NCBI GenBank assembly: GCA_017620135.1
Contig: JAFZQZ010000061.1
Location: forward strand, 1 to 43,115
Reading direction: 5' to 3'
Length of the DNA: 43,115 nucleotides
Source of the DNA: Bacillota bacterium
GTDB lineage: Bacteria; Bacillota; Clostridia; Lachnospirales; Bianqueaceae
Below the pieces are notes generated by a model, which saw nothing but the letters and a program-made list of their open reading frames with translations, had not been told where the DNA came from and searched no databases. A program made the position numbers and the translations under genes. Of this stretch, positions 23,394-32,229 are shown in pieces. How positions within the stretch are numbered: the stretch's first letter is position 1; every line of letters starts with the position of its first letter.

Positions 23394-26066
23394 TTATAAT
23401 GACAGGTCGATCACGATCTGTCCGCCCTCTTCCGGGAAGGCTTCGATCTCACTTCTCGGAATACGGTAACCTTCTTTCTTCCCCGCCGGTTCGTCCTTTT
23501 CTCCGAGCTGATAGACTACCGTGACCGGTTTCCCCGCGAAGACAAAGCTTACGGAAGCTTTCCCTTCCTGATCGAACTGTTCTTTCTGCAGCTGCGGTTT
23601 CAGGATCAGATCTCCCAGGTTCGATTGGATCCCGTACTGTTCCCGTAAAACGGTCATCAGATACCAGCTGGCGGAACCGGAAAGATAATGATATACGCCT
23701 CTTCCTGTCTGGTCGAAATACTCCGGAAGTCCCGGATAGATCCGGCTTTTCTCGAAGTCGAGCGCCTGATCGGAGAGTGCTTTCAGGACCTTATATCCTT
23801 CTTTCGCGAATCCTCGGGTGTAAAGCGCGTTCGCGTACATGACCGCCATATGGGAGAAGACCGCACCGTTTTCCTTTTCTCCGTAGGCGAAGCCGAACAT
23901 ACGTCCCATATCCATCTTCAGCTCGTGGAAATCCGTGTTGAGGCGATAACCGCCGTTATCCGGATCATAAAGGTACTTGTCGGCGTTCTCACAGATCGAC
24001 CGGATCTGCTCTTCCGTCGCAATGCCCGACATGATCGCGAACACCTGCCCGGTCAGCATCATTCGGACGTTTGCTTCGCTCTTCTCGCTTGTGAACGTGC
24101 CTTCCACTCTCCTGGCGTGATCATCATAGTAACTGTTGTACCAGCCTTCCGGAAGCCATTCCTCGTTCCTGAGATGCTCCTCCATCGAAGCCGCTTTCTT
24201 CTCAAGATCGTCGATCAGCTCTTCGACCGGTACCCGGACCTGATAGCCGCTGACGGTATGCATGCAGTTTCTGGTATAGGTCAGAAGCTGCATTTCCTTG
24301 TCTTTCGGATTCAGGTAGAACCTCGGATCCTGATGCAGCAGCATCGTCATCTCCTGCAGCATCGTGACTTCTGTGGTGCCTTTCTTCTCTTTCAGCTGCC
24401 GAAGCAGTTCCGCCAGACAACGCAGGTTACCCGCGTAGGCAAAGGTGAACGCCACGCTCTCACCGTTTCTGGACGCCATATCCAGCGCGTCATTCCAGTC
24501 AGCTCCGCGGAGCAGAATGTTGCCGTGCTCCCCGACCTCGTAAAACGCGCAGAGATTCTGGACCAGCAGATGCTCCAGGATGGTCCCTTTATACAGCTTT
24601 CCTTCCGCGTCCAGTTGATTGGATCCCTGCTGTGGCGCCCATTCGTCATCGGAAGCGAATCCCCGGACCGCCATCGCGTCCTTAAAATATGGGGCTTCTT
24701 CCAGCAGAACATCCAGATCACCGCTCTGATCGATATACAGCTTCGTCGTCATCAGCGGCCAGTAGGCATGATCCATCCAAACGCGGCTGATCCCGTTGCG
24801 GTCCGCGATAAACTCTCCCTGACCGTCCCCGATGATCGTCGCGTTGGTACCGTCTATCCGGACGCCGCCGTAATTGGAAACGATCATGGAACGGACTTCA
24901 CCGGGATCCATCAAAACCAGAGACAGGCAGTCCTGCCAGAGATCCCGCCAGCCTCTTCCGCCCCGGCCGTAGTCATGATGCGGCAGGAACGAACATCCGA
25001 AAATGCGCCGTAAGATCGGCTGAAAACTTACCCATCTCATCCAGCGGTCGAAATCCGGCTTCCCGCTCTGATAACGGATGTTGACTTTGTCCTGCCAGTA
25101 GGCTTTCGTCTCTTCCAGCGCGGCCAGTGCCTTCTCCGCGGTTCCGAACCGATCGATCTTTTCGTTGATCTTCTCCGGATCCTCCTCAATACCGGCCATG
25201 ATGATATACGAGACCGCGGTATTGGGAGAAAGCGTCACCGGAGCGAACCGAAGTCCTCCGACCGCTTCCGTCCCCGCGAATTCCTGCCATTCTTCCACAC
25301 AGGGCAGATCCTCATAAACCGCTCTGGGACGGGTGAATGTCCCGCCTTCTCCAATAAAGCTCTGCACCGTGGGATAGAATCCGACCGGCGCCTCTCCTTC
25401 TTCCATGGTCCCCTGCACATAGTAGGTTAGGCGGTTCAGCTGGTGGCCACGCTCATCGAAGGACATCGTGGGTTTCACCTTCACTCCGTACGCGCTTGTA
25501 CGGATCCGGTGCAGCATGGAGGTCACGTTCCGGTGATCCCGGATATTGTCCGCGCTGCGCCCGTAGATCGGGATCGCCGCGACGAGGTCGAATGTGAGAG
25601 GCTTTTCAGAAGTGTTGAACAGCCGGACGATATGGATCTCGGCGTTGTCCCTGACCGGGATAAAGGAAGTCACTTCTCCCGCGATCCCAAGCTCCGGCGC
25701 GAATCTCTTCAGATTCTGCCACATCAGTCCCGCGGTGAGTTCGGAATCTTCCTGCTCTTTGGTGAAGCGTTCCGCTTCCTGTTTCGCCGAAGCGCCGGTC
25801 AGCGACCAGACTTTCATCTCATCCGACGGATCCTGGATCCGGATCCAGAAATTGCGTGTCGACCGGTCGTTATGAAGGTTCTCGGAACTCGTCGGCGAGA
25901 GAAGAAAACTGTTCTGTGTGATCTTCGCGTCCCCGCCAAGCAGCGGCGTCACGGATGATTTCAGTCCGACTTCCGAGGCCAGCGGAAAATAAAGATAGCT
26001 GATCTCTTCCGGACGACGGATCCTGAAATCAGCCTGGTCATTGATAAAATTCATTCGGTTTTTCAT
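23394..26066 (-). CDS. GH94/GH149/GH161-type beta-glucan oligosaccharide phosphorylase
   Basis: 890 residues. The start is placed at ATG 26066 behind AGGGAGGC; upstream in-frame codons lack a ribosome site. The layout is an N-terminal beta-sandwich (about 1-290), a linker, then an (alpha/alpha)6 barrel with GRGWRDLWQD, GVRIDGTNATI, ADRNGISRVWMDHAYWP and RGADWNDALDMA. The DWND motif (residues 523-526) aligns with the catalytic-acid motif of inverting disaccharide phosphorylases. Such enzymes cleave beta-glucosides with phosphate to give alpha-glucose-1-phosphate. The length and motifs resemble oligoglucan phosphorylases more than cellobiose phosphorylase, but the linkage (beta-1,2 or beta-1,3) is not resolved. 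There is no signal peptide. The first gene of the operon with GH3. Confidence 0.78.
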   Translation of the reverse strand: MKNRMNFINDQADFRIRRPEEISYLYFPLASEVGLKSSVTPLLGGDAKITQNSFLLSPTSSENLHNDRSTRNFWIRIQDPSDEMKVWSLTGASAKQEAERFTKEQEDSELTAGLMWQNLKRFAPELGIAGEVTSFIPVRDNAEIHIVRLFNTSEKPLTFDLVAAIPIYGRSADNIRDHRNVTSMLHRIRTSAYGVKVKPTMSFDERGHQLNRLTYYVQGTMEEGEAPVGFYPTVQSFIGEGGTFTRPRAVYEDLPCVEEWQEFAGTEAVGGLRFAPVTLSPNTAVSYIIMAGIEEDPEKINEKIDRFGTAEKALAALEETKAYWQDKVNIRYQSGKPDFDRWMRWVSFQPILRRIFGCSFLPHHDYGRGGRGWRDLWQDCLSLVLMDPGEVRSMIVSNYGGVRIDGTNATIIGDGQGEFIADRNGISRVWMDHAYWPLMTTKLYIDQSGDLDVLLEEAPYFKDAMAVRGFASDDEWAPQQGSNQLDAEGKLYKGTILEHLLVQNLCAFYEVGEHGNILLRGADWNDALDMASRNGESVAFTFAYAGNLRCLAELLRQLKEKKGTTEVTMLQEMTMLLHQDPRFYLNPKDKEMQLLTYTRNCMHTVSGYQVRVPVEELIDDLEKKAASMEEHLRNEEWLPEGWYNSYYDDHARRVEGTFTSEKSEANVRMMLTGQVFAIMSGIATEEQIRSICENADKYLYDPDNGGYRLNTDFHELKMDMGRMFGFAYGEKENGAVFSHMAVMYANALYTRGFAKEGYKVLKALSDQALDFEKSRIYPGLPEYFDQTGRGVYHYLSGSASWYLMTVLREQYGIQSNLGDLILKPQLQKEQFDQEGKASVSFVFAGKPVTVVYQLGEKDEPAGKKEGYRIPRSEIEAFPEEGGQIVIDLSL

Positions 26067-26106
26067 ACGGCGGCAGCCTCCCTCAAAAACGCATTCATGA
26101 TGATTT

Positions 26107-26135
26107 AGTTTAGCATAACAAAAAAGAAACCGCAA
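26107..26135 (-). promoter_or_regulatory. Promoter of the phosphorylase-GH3 operon
   Basis: On the minus strand TTGCGG (26135-26130), 17 bases, TAAACT (26112-26107) with TGC before it (extended -10). ATG is 41 bases downstream. Confidence 0.6.
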
Positions 26136-26163
26136 GAGCCGCGAGGTTTGGCAGAGAGATGAC

Positions 26164-26192
26164 TTGCAAGTTTCTCTCGCCTGTGTCATAAT
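26164..26192 (+). promoter_or_regulatory. Promoter of the tldD-pmbA operon
   Basis: TTGCAA (26164-26169), 17 bases, CATAAT (26187-26192). The -35 is the centre of the palindrome ACTTGCAAGT, itself flanked by GAGAGA and TCTCTC, so a regulator could bind here. AAGGAG and ATG 26225 follow. Confidence 0.7.
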
Positions 26193-26224
26193 GGATCATC
26201 TTGTTTTTTAATAAGGAGACGAAA

Positions 26225-27607
26225 ATGATCCTCGAAAAGAATTTTCTCAGTGAACTTTTGGGCATCGGTTTATCCTCCGGCGCGGACTTCGCAGAAGTTT
26301 TCGCGGAGAATACCCTGCAGTCCCAGATGACGCTGACCGGCGGATCGGTCGAAGAGATCGCCGATCGCAGGATCGCCGGTGTCGGAATCCGGCTGCTGAA
26401 AGGCACCCAAAGTGTCTATGCTTCTACCTCGGATATGAGCAGGGAAGGCCTCATCCGCTGTGCGAAAGGCGCAGCTGAAGCCATGGGCGAACTGAAGGAC
26501 CAGCCCTCTGTCACGTTGACCGAACGCATTTTCCCTGATATTCACGGGATCCGGATCGTTCCTTCTTCCGTGAAGGGATCTGATCAGGCCGCGCTGCTGC
26601 ACCGCGCCTACGAGAGCGCTTCCAGGTACAGCAAGGAGATCGTCCAGGTACAGAGTAAGCTGCTGACTTTTGACCGGAATATCCTGATCGCGAATACGGA
26701 AGGCCTTCTTACCGAAGACCGTCAGGTCCGTACGCGCCTTACCGTCAACGCGGTCGCTTCCAACGGTGCGGAAAACCAGTCCGGCACTTGTTCTCCCGGC
26801 GCCCGGATGGGTATGGAACTGTATGAGATCAAAACACCCGAATATGCCGGTGAAGAAGCGGCTCGTCAGGCTGTGACCATGCTGCACGCCGGTTACTGCT
26901 CCGCCGGCAACATGGCTGTCGCCATCGAAAACGGATTCGGCGGCGTCATTTTCCATGAAGCCTGCGGCCATTCTCTCGAAGCCACTTCGGTGGCGACCGG
27001 AAGAAGCCAGTTCTGCGGCAAGCTCGGTCAGATGATCGCCTCTCCCATCGTGACGGCGATCGATGACGGAACCGAACCGAATTCCTGGGGTTCCAACAAC
27101 ATCGATGACGAAGGCCATCCGACCCAGAAACTTGTGCTGATCGAAAACGGTGTTCTGAAGAACTACCTTATCGACCGTCTCGGCTCCCGTCGTATGGGCA
27201 TGCCGGCCACCGGCTGCGGCCGCCGTGAGAATTATCACTATGAGCCGACTTCCCGTATGAGCAACACTTATATCGCTCCCGGAAACGATGACCGTGATGA
27301 GATCATCGGTACGATGGACTATGGTCTTTATGCCGCTGCCATGGGCGGCGGTTCGGTCAACCCGGTCACCGGTGAATTCAACTTTGCCGTCCGCGAAGCC
27401 TACATGGTCCGTGACGGAAAGATCGCCGAGCCTGTCCGCGGCGCCACGCTGATCGGCAAAGGCTCCGAGATCCTTCCGAAGATCGACCGTGTCAGCAACA
27501 ATCTGGACAGTGCCCAGGGCATGTGCGGATCCAAATCCGGTTCCATCCCCACGAATGTCGGACAGCCTCTGATCCGTGTATCCAGCATCACGGTCGGCGG
27601 ACGTTAA
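26225..27607 (+). CDS. tldD: TldD metalloprotease subunit
   Basis: 460 residues. TldD carries the active site of the TldD/TldE protease, which removes leader peptides from some ribosomally made peptides and degrades unfolded peptides. The zinc motif HEACGH (His244, Glu245, His249) is present, as are GFGGVIFHEACGHSLEA, the GRRENYHYEPTSRMSNTYI stretch and the SGSIPTNVGQP end. The start is ATG 26225 with AAGGAG; an in-frame ATG at 26201 has no ribosome site. The partner gene follows 19 bases on. No precursor peptide gene was recognised nearby. Confidence 0.95.
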   Translation: MILEKNFLSELLGIGLSSGADFAEVFAENTLQSQMTLTGGSVEEIADRRIAGVGIRLLKGTQSVYASTSDMSREGLIRCAKGAAEAMGELKDQPSVTLTERIFPDIHGIRIVPSSVKGSDQAALLHRAYESASRYSKEIVQVQSKLLTFDRNILIANTEGLLTEDRQVRTRLTVNAVASNGAENQSGTCSPGARMGMELYEIKTPEYAGEEAARQAVTMLHAGYCSAGNMAVAIENGFGGVIFHEACGHSLEATSVATGRSQFCGKLGQMIASPIVTAIDDGTEPNSWGSNNIDDEGHPTQKLVLIENGVLKNYLIDRLGSRRMGMPATGCGRRENYHYEPTSRMSNTYIAPGNDDRDEIIGTMDYGLYAAAMGGGSVNPVTGEFNFAVREAYMVRDGKIAEPVRGATLIGKGSEILPKIDRVSNNLDSAQGMCGSKSGSIPTNVGQPLIRVSSITVGGR

Positions 27608-27626
27608 GGAGAAGGAGGATCAGACG

Positions 27627-28982
27627 ATGAAATTTGATGTATTCAAAAACGCAGTCGTAGAAGCGGCGAAAAAGGCCGGTCTTCTTGAATATGAACTCTA
27701 CTACATGGAAGAATCTTCTCAGTCGGTCGCTTCCATGGCCGGCGCTATCGAGGAATTTTCCAGCGACGTGACCGGCGGCGCCAGCTTCCGCTGTAAAGTC
27801 GGCGGGAAGATGGGCTACTGCTCCACGGAACAGTTTTCCTCGGAAGAAGCTGTCCGCCTGGTGGAAAAAGCGATCGAAAACGCTGCCACCATCGAGACCG
27901 AAGATGAAGCGGTCATCTTCGCCGGCAGTCCTTCCTACGCTGAGATCAAACCCAAAGAAACTGCCCTTGCCTCCATGGCCGAAATGTCCAAACTCGCGCT
28001 TGGTCTTTATGAAGCCGCTGTCAAGGTCGATGATCGTGTCCAGAAGAGTTCCCAGGGTCATATCGGACAGGGTACCACCAGGATCCGCCTGGTGAATTCC
28101 GCCGGTTTGGATCTCTCCGCCGAAAATACCCTGCAGATCGCTTTCCAGAGCGCTGTGGTGCGCTCCGGTGACGAACAGTTCAACAGCTTCGAAAAAGGAG
28201 ACGGCCCCTTCGACAAGATCGATGTGGCAGAGCTCGCGAAAAAGTCCGTAGGCAAAGCCCTCGACAAGATCAGCGGCGCTCCGGTCCCTTCCGGCAGCTA
28301 TCCCGTCGTCTTTGACCACGATGCTTTCTCCTCTATGCTTTCCGCGTTCTCGGGGATCTTCTCTGCCAAGAACGCCCAGCAGGGCATGTCCCTGCTTGCG
28401 GGAAAAGAAGGCCAGACGATCGCTTCCGACATCGTCACCCTGGTCGACGATCCCTTCTATAAAGACCATGAATCCGCTTTCGACGGCGAAGGTGTGGCCA
28501 CCTTCAAGAAGAACTTGATCGAAAACGGTGTCTTCCTCACCCTTCTCTACAACCTGCAGACCGCGAAAAAAGCCGGCTGCGAGACCACCGGCAACGCCAG
28601 CCGTGCCAGTTACTTCGCGCCGGTCGAGATCGCACCGTTCAACCTGTATCTCGTTCCCGGAAACGACGCTCCGGAAGCGCTCTATCAGAAAGCCACCGCG
28701 GACAGCGAAGGCATGGCTCTTCTGATCACGGATCTGGCCGGCCTGCACGCGGGCCTCAACCCGATCACCGGCGACTTCTCTCTGATGGCCAGCGGCTATC
28801 GTCTTGAAGATGGAAAAAAGACCACGTTCGTGAACGGCATCACCGTCTCCGACAACTTCTTTGACCTGATCAAAAAGATCGAGATGATCGGAAACGACCT
28901 TGATTTCGGTATGTCCTTTGGTCAGGGTCGGATCGGTTCTCCCAGTATCTATGCAGGCAAGCTGTCAGTCGCCGGAAAATAA
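27627..28982 (+). CDS. pmbA: TldE/PmbA, partner of TldD
   Basis: 451 residues. The same fold as TldD but without the HExxxH motif, as is normal for the structural partner. Hallmarks are the N-terminal MEESSQSVASMAGAIEEFSS strand region, GHIGQGTTRIRLVNSAGL, FDHDAFSSMLSAFSGIFSAKNAQQG, and the C-terminal DLAGLHAGLNPITGDFSLMASGYR. ATG 27627 is preceded by AAGGAGG; 19 bases separate it from tldD. A bidirectional terminator follows. TldD and TldE together form the protease chamber. Confidence 0.95.
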   Translation: MKFDVFKNAVVEAAKKAGLLEYELYYMEESSQSVASMAGAIEEFSSDVTGGASFRCKVGGKMGYCSTEQFSSEEAVRLVEKAIENAATIETEDEAVIFAGSPSYAEIKPKETALASMAEMSKLALGLYEAAVKVDDRVQKSSQGHIGQGTTRIRLVNSAGLDLSAENTLQIAFQSAVVRSGDEQFNSFEKGDGPFDKIDVAELAKKSVGKALDKISGAPVPSGSYPVVFDHDAFSSMLSAFSGIFSAKNAQQGMSLLAGKEGQTIASDIVTLVDDPFYKDHESAFDGEGVATFKKNLIENGVFLTLLYNLQTAKKAGCETTGNASRASYFAPVEIAPFNLYLVPGNDAPEALYQKATADSEGMALLITDLAGLHAGLNPITGDFSLMASGYRLEDGKKTTFVNGITVSDNFFDLIKKIEMIGNDLDFGMSFGQGRIGSPSIYAGKLSVAGK

Positions 28983-29002
28983 ACAGAAGGCTTTTATACA
29001 GC

Positions 29003-29040
29003 AAAAAACTTCGGAGGTTTTATCCCCCGAAGTTTTTTTA
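29003..29040. terminator. Bidirectional terminator between pmbA and the AraC gene
   Basis: AAAAAACTTCGG (29003-29014) pairs perfectly with CCGAAGTTTTTT (29027-29038), with a 12-base loop. The U-run is in the stem on both strands and continues TTTA on plus. The last codon of the AraC gene is within it. Confidence 0.9.
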
Positions 29041-29934
29041 TTTCTGGTTGATCTTCCGGTACTGAGTCGGCGTGCATCCGTAGTACCTGAGGAAGATCTC
29101 CGAATAGTAACTGGTATGATTAAATCCACAGGTCGTCGCGATATCGGTGATACTCTGACTGGTCTCTGTCAGCAGGTGACAGCTGATCTTCAGCCGGTAA
29201 GCGTTCAGAAACTCGATCGGCGACTGGTGGATATAATTCTTGAAGATCCTGCAGCAGGTACTTACACTGACGTTGGCCGCCTTCGCAATATCTTCCAGCG
29301 ACATATCCATCGCGTAATTCTGGGAGATATAGGCGACCATCTGCTTCTGCGCGTAAAGCTTGGGATCCCGTTTTATGCTGATATCTTGTAGGTTCAGCTG
29401 GTTCGCTCTTTTAAGGATGATCGGCATGATCTTCAGAAGCTGGGCAAGCGCCAGGAGCTGGTATGCGTCTCCACCGAACTGTTTCTGGTTCCATGCTCCG
29501 TCGATCGCCTGCACGATAACAGGATAATCCTTGTCGGACGGTTTCAGGTGCAGATACGGCAATGCTTCACAGCCTGTGATTGGCTCGACGAACTCCTTGA
29601 ACATCGTTGGAGTAGGGCCTGCCAGGCTTGGATGGAACAGGATACAGATAAACAGGCATTCGTTCCTGGCATAGTCATATCCGTAATGCAGATGCTTCGC
29701 GTTCACAAAAAGAAGATCGCCTTCTTCCAGCTGGATCCGGTTCCCATCGATGGAATAATTCATCTTTCCTTCAAGGACACGGATCAGTTCCAGGTCTTCA
29801 TGCCAGTGGCACTCCGCTCTCATCTCCGGATAGAGCGACAATCGGCCTCCCTGAATATATAAGGGGATACCCGGCTGGTCATAATGAACGACTTCCGAAG
29901 CATCCGGCATAATCTCCATTTCAACTGACGGCAT
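29038..29934 (-). CDS. AraC family transcriptional regulator with cupin sensor
   Basis: 298 residues. An N-terminal cupin-like domain (about 20-110, HWHEDLELIRVLEGKMNYSIDG and LEEGDLLFVNAKHLHYGY) would sense a sugar. The C-terminal double helix-turn-helix (about 195-295) contains MSLEDIAKAANVSVSTCCRIFK and SITDIATTCGFNHTSYYSEIFLRYYGCTPTQYR. Such regulators normally activate sugar-utilisation genes. Here the neighbouring candidates are the MATE/DUF4838 pair, GH51 or the phosphorylase operon. The start is ATG 29934 with AAGGAG seven bases upstream. A possible promoter is TTGACA at about 29992-29987. Confidence 0.92.
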   Translation of the reverse strand: MPSVEMEIMPDASEVVHYDQPGIPLYIQGGRLSLYPEMRAECHWHEDLELIRVLEGKMNYSIDGNRIQLEEGDLLFVNAKHLHYGYDYARNECLFICILFHPSLAGPTPTMFKEFVEPITGCEALPYLHLKPSDKDYPVIVQAIDGAWNQKQFGGDAYQLLALAQLLKIMPIILKRANQLNLQDISIKRDPKLYAQKQMVAYISQNYAMDMSLEDIAKAANVSVSTCCRIFKNYIHQSPIEFLNAYRLKISCHLLTETSQSITDIATTCGFNHTSYYSEIFLRYYGCTPTQYRKINQK

Positions 29935-29993
29935 ATAGAGACTCCTTTCCGCTGTTTTGACCTTATTCTTTCATAATTCTGTCAATATGTCAA

Positions 29994-30021
29994 GAAACGT
30001 GCGCCTTTATGCGCACGTTTC
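29994..30021 (-). terminator. Hairpin behind the small gene, probable terminator
   Basis: GAAACGTGCGC (29994-30004) and GCGCACGTTTC (30011-30021) form a perfect 11-bp stem with a 6-base loop. Reading leftward it follows the stop at 30045 by 23 bases, but only a short T-run (TTTC TTG) follows, so termination would be weak. It lies directly upstream of the AraC promoter candidate. Confidence 0.5.
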
Positions 30022-30044
30022 CTGCATATTTATTTGCAAAGCTT

Positions 30045-30209
30045 TTAGTTGCCGGTAGCCTGCTTGAGCAGTTTGACCGGAGTCTCGATACTTTCTTCAC
30101 GGGCGATCGCTTCTCTCAGTTTTCTTTCCTTCTTGCTCATAGCGGCTTCTACCAGTTCATTATCCAGTCCGGCGGTTTCGACGACTTTTTCTGTTACGGT
30201 GTTTCCCAT
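30045..30209 (-). CDS. Small protein of 54 residues, unknown function
   Basis: The frame opens MGNTVTEKVVETAGLDNELV and ends LLKQATGN. It is highly charged with a Lys/Arg-rich centre (SKKERKLREAIAREE), looks alpha-helical, and has no membrane segment or Cys. AAGGAGG sits at 30217-30223, eight bases from ATG 30209; another ATG at 30215 is too close. A 7-bp hairpin in the leader and a hairpin after the stop make it look like an independent transcription unit. A candidate promoter is TTGACA at 30330-30325 followed after 17 bases by TAGAGT, at the very end of the DUF4838 gene. No family is recognised. Confidence 0.72.
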   Translation of the reverse strand: MGNTVTEKVVETAGLDNELVEAAMSKKERKLREAIAREESIETPVKLLKQATGN

Positions 30210-30232
30210 GATCATATCCTCCTTATACTCAT

Positions 30233-30250
30233 CGGACTGTCTTCAGTCCG
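30233..30250 (-). promoter_or_regulatory. Leader hairpin upstream of the small gene
   Basis: On the minus strand CGGACTG, loop AAGA, CAGTCCG: a perfect 7-bp stem ending nine bases before AAGGAGG. It could stabilise the leader or bind a regulator. No long U-run follows, so it is not a terminator. Confidence 0.5.
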
Positions 30251-30330
30251 TTTGCTTTTGATGGTTTCATTATATGAAAAACCATAGAGGATAAAAATCA
30301 TGATAACTCTATCTCATTATAACAATCCTG

Positions 30331-32217
30331 TCAAAGCAGCCGGCGGATCACATTGATGCTGTTCTGAACATCCAGGATCCCCTGGAGCGCCAGCTCGTGT
30401 TCCCACATCCACTGAAGAAGGATCTCCCCTGCCTCTTTGGTCCCGGCAGTGTCCTTTTCCTCCAGCTTTTCGAAAAGCGCCAGCAGTCTGTTCAGATATT
30501 CCGTATACAGCCGAATCTCTTCGGCCTCCGGAGCATCTCCCATCTCACCGGCGGCCTCCAGGAGCATTTCACAGGCTTTCTGGACTTTTTCTGTTTCGAA
30601 GGCTTTCATTCCTTCCTGAAACACCTTCATCGAATCATCGTAGATATGACAGGCTTCAGACAAAAGTTCCATCGCCGCCCGCACCTTCTCACCGCCTTTT
30701 CCAAACGCGGCGCTGTAATACTCCGCCGCCAGTTTCTCATAGTCGGCCTTCTCATCCCAGAGGGCCGCCGCCATCGCGAGGAACGGCATCGCCGTGGGAT
30801 AGAAGCAGCGCTGGATCTGACAGCTGACCATGCCTTCCAGACCGATCGTATGAAGATCCTTCATGTCCTGGAACAGGTTCTTCGCGCATTTCTCATAGCC
30901 GATATCACCCACATGGGCCCACATCAGATGATAGTCAAAGTCGAACGAATCGCCTTTGAATTCCTTCTGCCAGCGCCGCAGATGCTCGATATTCTGCGCC
31001 AGCGAGCGCGGCATCTTCAGATGATTGCGTTCATAGGCCGGGATCTGTCCGTCAAAGGTCAGGAAGTCGCTGTAATTCTTGCCGTACTCACGCGTGATCG
31101 GCGCGAACATCAGGATAAACCGGTCCGGATTCTCGATCTTTTCTGTTTTGGGTTCCCAGAGAAGATCCACATAGATCAGAAAGACGACTTTCGTCTGAAG
31201 GCCTTCCGCACTCATCTTGCGGTCCAGTTCGTTCAGCATCAGCACATACCAGTCGGACGGAAGTCTCTTCCGGCATTCAGGGCACTCACAGTGATTGTTC
31301 GATCCGTCGGCCAGCCAGAAATGGACTACGTCCACCTGGGGATTGGCTTTCGCGTAGGCGGTGATCGCGCCTGTGATCTTTTCCCGTACTTTTTCCTGAG
31401 AATAGCAGAGATTCGTATTCAGCGGCACGCCGCCCCACATCTCGCGTTTACCGTTTACTTCCGCCAGGATGGAGATCTGTTCTTCCGTCAGTGGTTTCTG
31501 CTGGGTGAACCAGCCCGAACCGTCGATCCCGAACGGCTCACAGGTCCATCCATGACCGACCTTGTGATAGCAAAGTCCGCGTTTTTTGATCTCATTCTCC
31601 AGAGACGCCGTCATTCCTTCCGCGATCCATCTGGCTTCCTGTGCGGAGCGTCCTTCCGGCTTCAGCACGGTACTGCCCCTGTGCTCATACCAGCGGACGA
31701 AGAATTCCGTCGGTACCTGGAACTGGACGAAATACTCATTCATCCCGACTTTCGGCAGAAAGTCGATCATGTCCAGGATATTGTCATAACTGTCCGCTCC
31801 TTCGATGCACACGCCGCGGTGCGGATAGGAAGCAGTCTCCTTTACCAGAACGGAAAAATCCCATTCTGTTTTTTCGGGGATCTTTTCTCCGTTCCTGCCC
31901 GGACGGACGAACCGGCAGCCGGCTTCTTTCAGGAAGCGGTAAACCGCGATCAGGACAGAACGCGGATTGGAACCGGTGATAAAACCGGAAAGATCCTCCA
32001 CTTCGATCCGGATCGTGTCGATCGCCGGGTCTTCAGGAATTTCAAACGAAGGATCCATCCCTACCCAAAGAATCCCTTTGCTCCCAGGCAGATAGGGTTT
32101 CTCGATCAGATCGATCGAAAGCTCCGGATCCATCTCAAGGAGGATCCGTTTCAGTTCACTGACCGCGAACGCGATCGTCTTTTCATTACCGATCTGTCCT
32201 ACATGCACAACCCGCAT
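30331..32217 (-). CDS. DUF4838 protein, glycosidase-like (GH67-N-like N-terminus)
   Basis: 628 residues, no signal peptide. The N-terminus (about 1-115) resembles the beta/alpha cap found before alpha-glucuronidase and GH20-type barrels (GSNPRSVLIAVYRFLKEAGCRFVRPG). A barrel follows, with the family's Cys cluster CECPECRKRLPSDWYVLMLNELDR at about 310-333. The C-terminal third is helical (CQIQRCFYPTAMPFLAMAAALWDE, then long amphipathic helices). DUF4838 proteins occur in polysaccharide loci, and an activity on glycans is inferred only. It follows the MATE gene by 54 bases that contain three 21-bp repeats, and shares its promoter. Start ATG 32217 with AGGAGG at 32225-32230. Confidence 0.78.
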   Translation of the reverse strand: MRVVHVGQIGNEKTIAFAVSELKRILLEMDPELSIDLIEKPYLPGSKGILWVGMDPSFEIPEDPAIDTIRIEVEDLSGFITGSNPRSVLIAVYRFLKEAGCRFVRPGRNGEKIPEKTEWDFSVLVKETASYPHRGVCIEGADSYDNILDMIDFLPKVGMNEYFVQFQVPTEFFVRWYEHRGSTVLKPEGRSAQEARWIAEGMTASLENEIKKRGLCYHKVGHGWTCEPFGIDGSGWFTQQKPLTEEQISILAEVNGKREMWGGVPLNTNLCYSQEKVREKITGAITAYAKANPQVDVVHFWLADGSNNHCECPECRKRLPSDWYVLMLNELDRKMSAEGLQTKVVFLIYVDLLWEPKTEKIENPDRFILMFAPITREYGKNYSDFLTFDGQIPAYERNHLKMPRSLAQNIEHLRRWQKEFKGDSFDFDYHLMWAHVGDIGYEKCAKNLFQDMKDLHTIGLEGMVSCQIQRCFYPTAMPFLAMAAALWDEKADYEKLAAEYYSAAFGKGGEKVRAAMELLSEACHIYDDSMKVFQEGMKAFETEKVQKACEMLLEAAGEMGDAPEAEEIRLYTEYLNRLLALFEKLEEKDTAGTKEAGEILLQWMWEHELALQGILDVQNSINVIRRLL

Positions 32218-32229
32218 AGTTCAACCTCC

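Noticed and set aside
23688..25013. A 441-codon open frame on the plus strand opposite the phosphorylase gene
   Set aside because: It is antisense to the conserved catalytic region (including DWND), has no ribosome site and no recognisable fold.
27588..28748. A 386-codon open frame on the minus strand over pmbA
   Set aside because: It is an antisense shadow of a conserved gene; its translation is low in recognisable motifs and it starts inside tldD.
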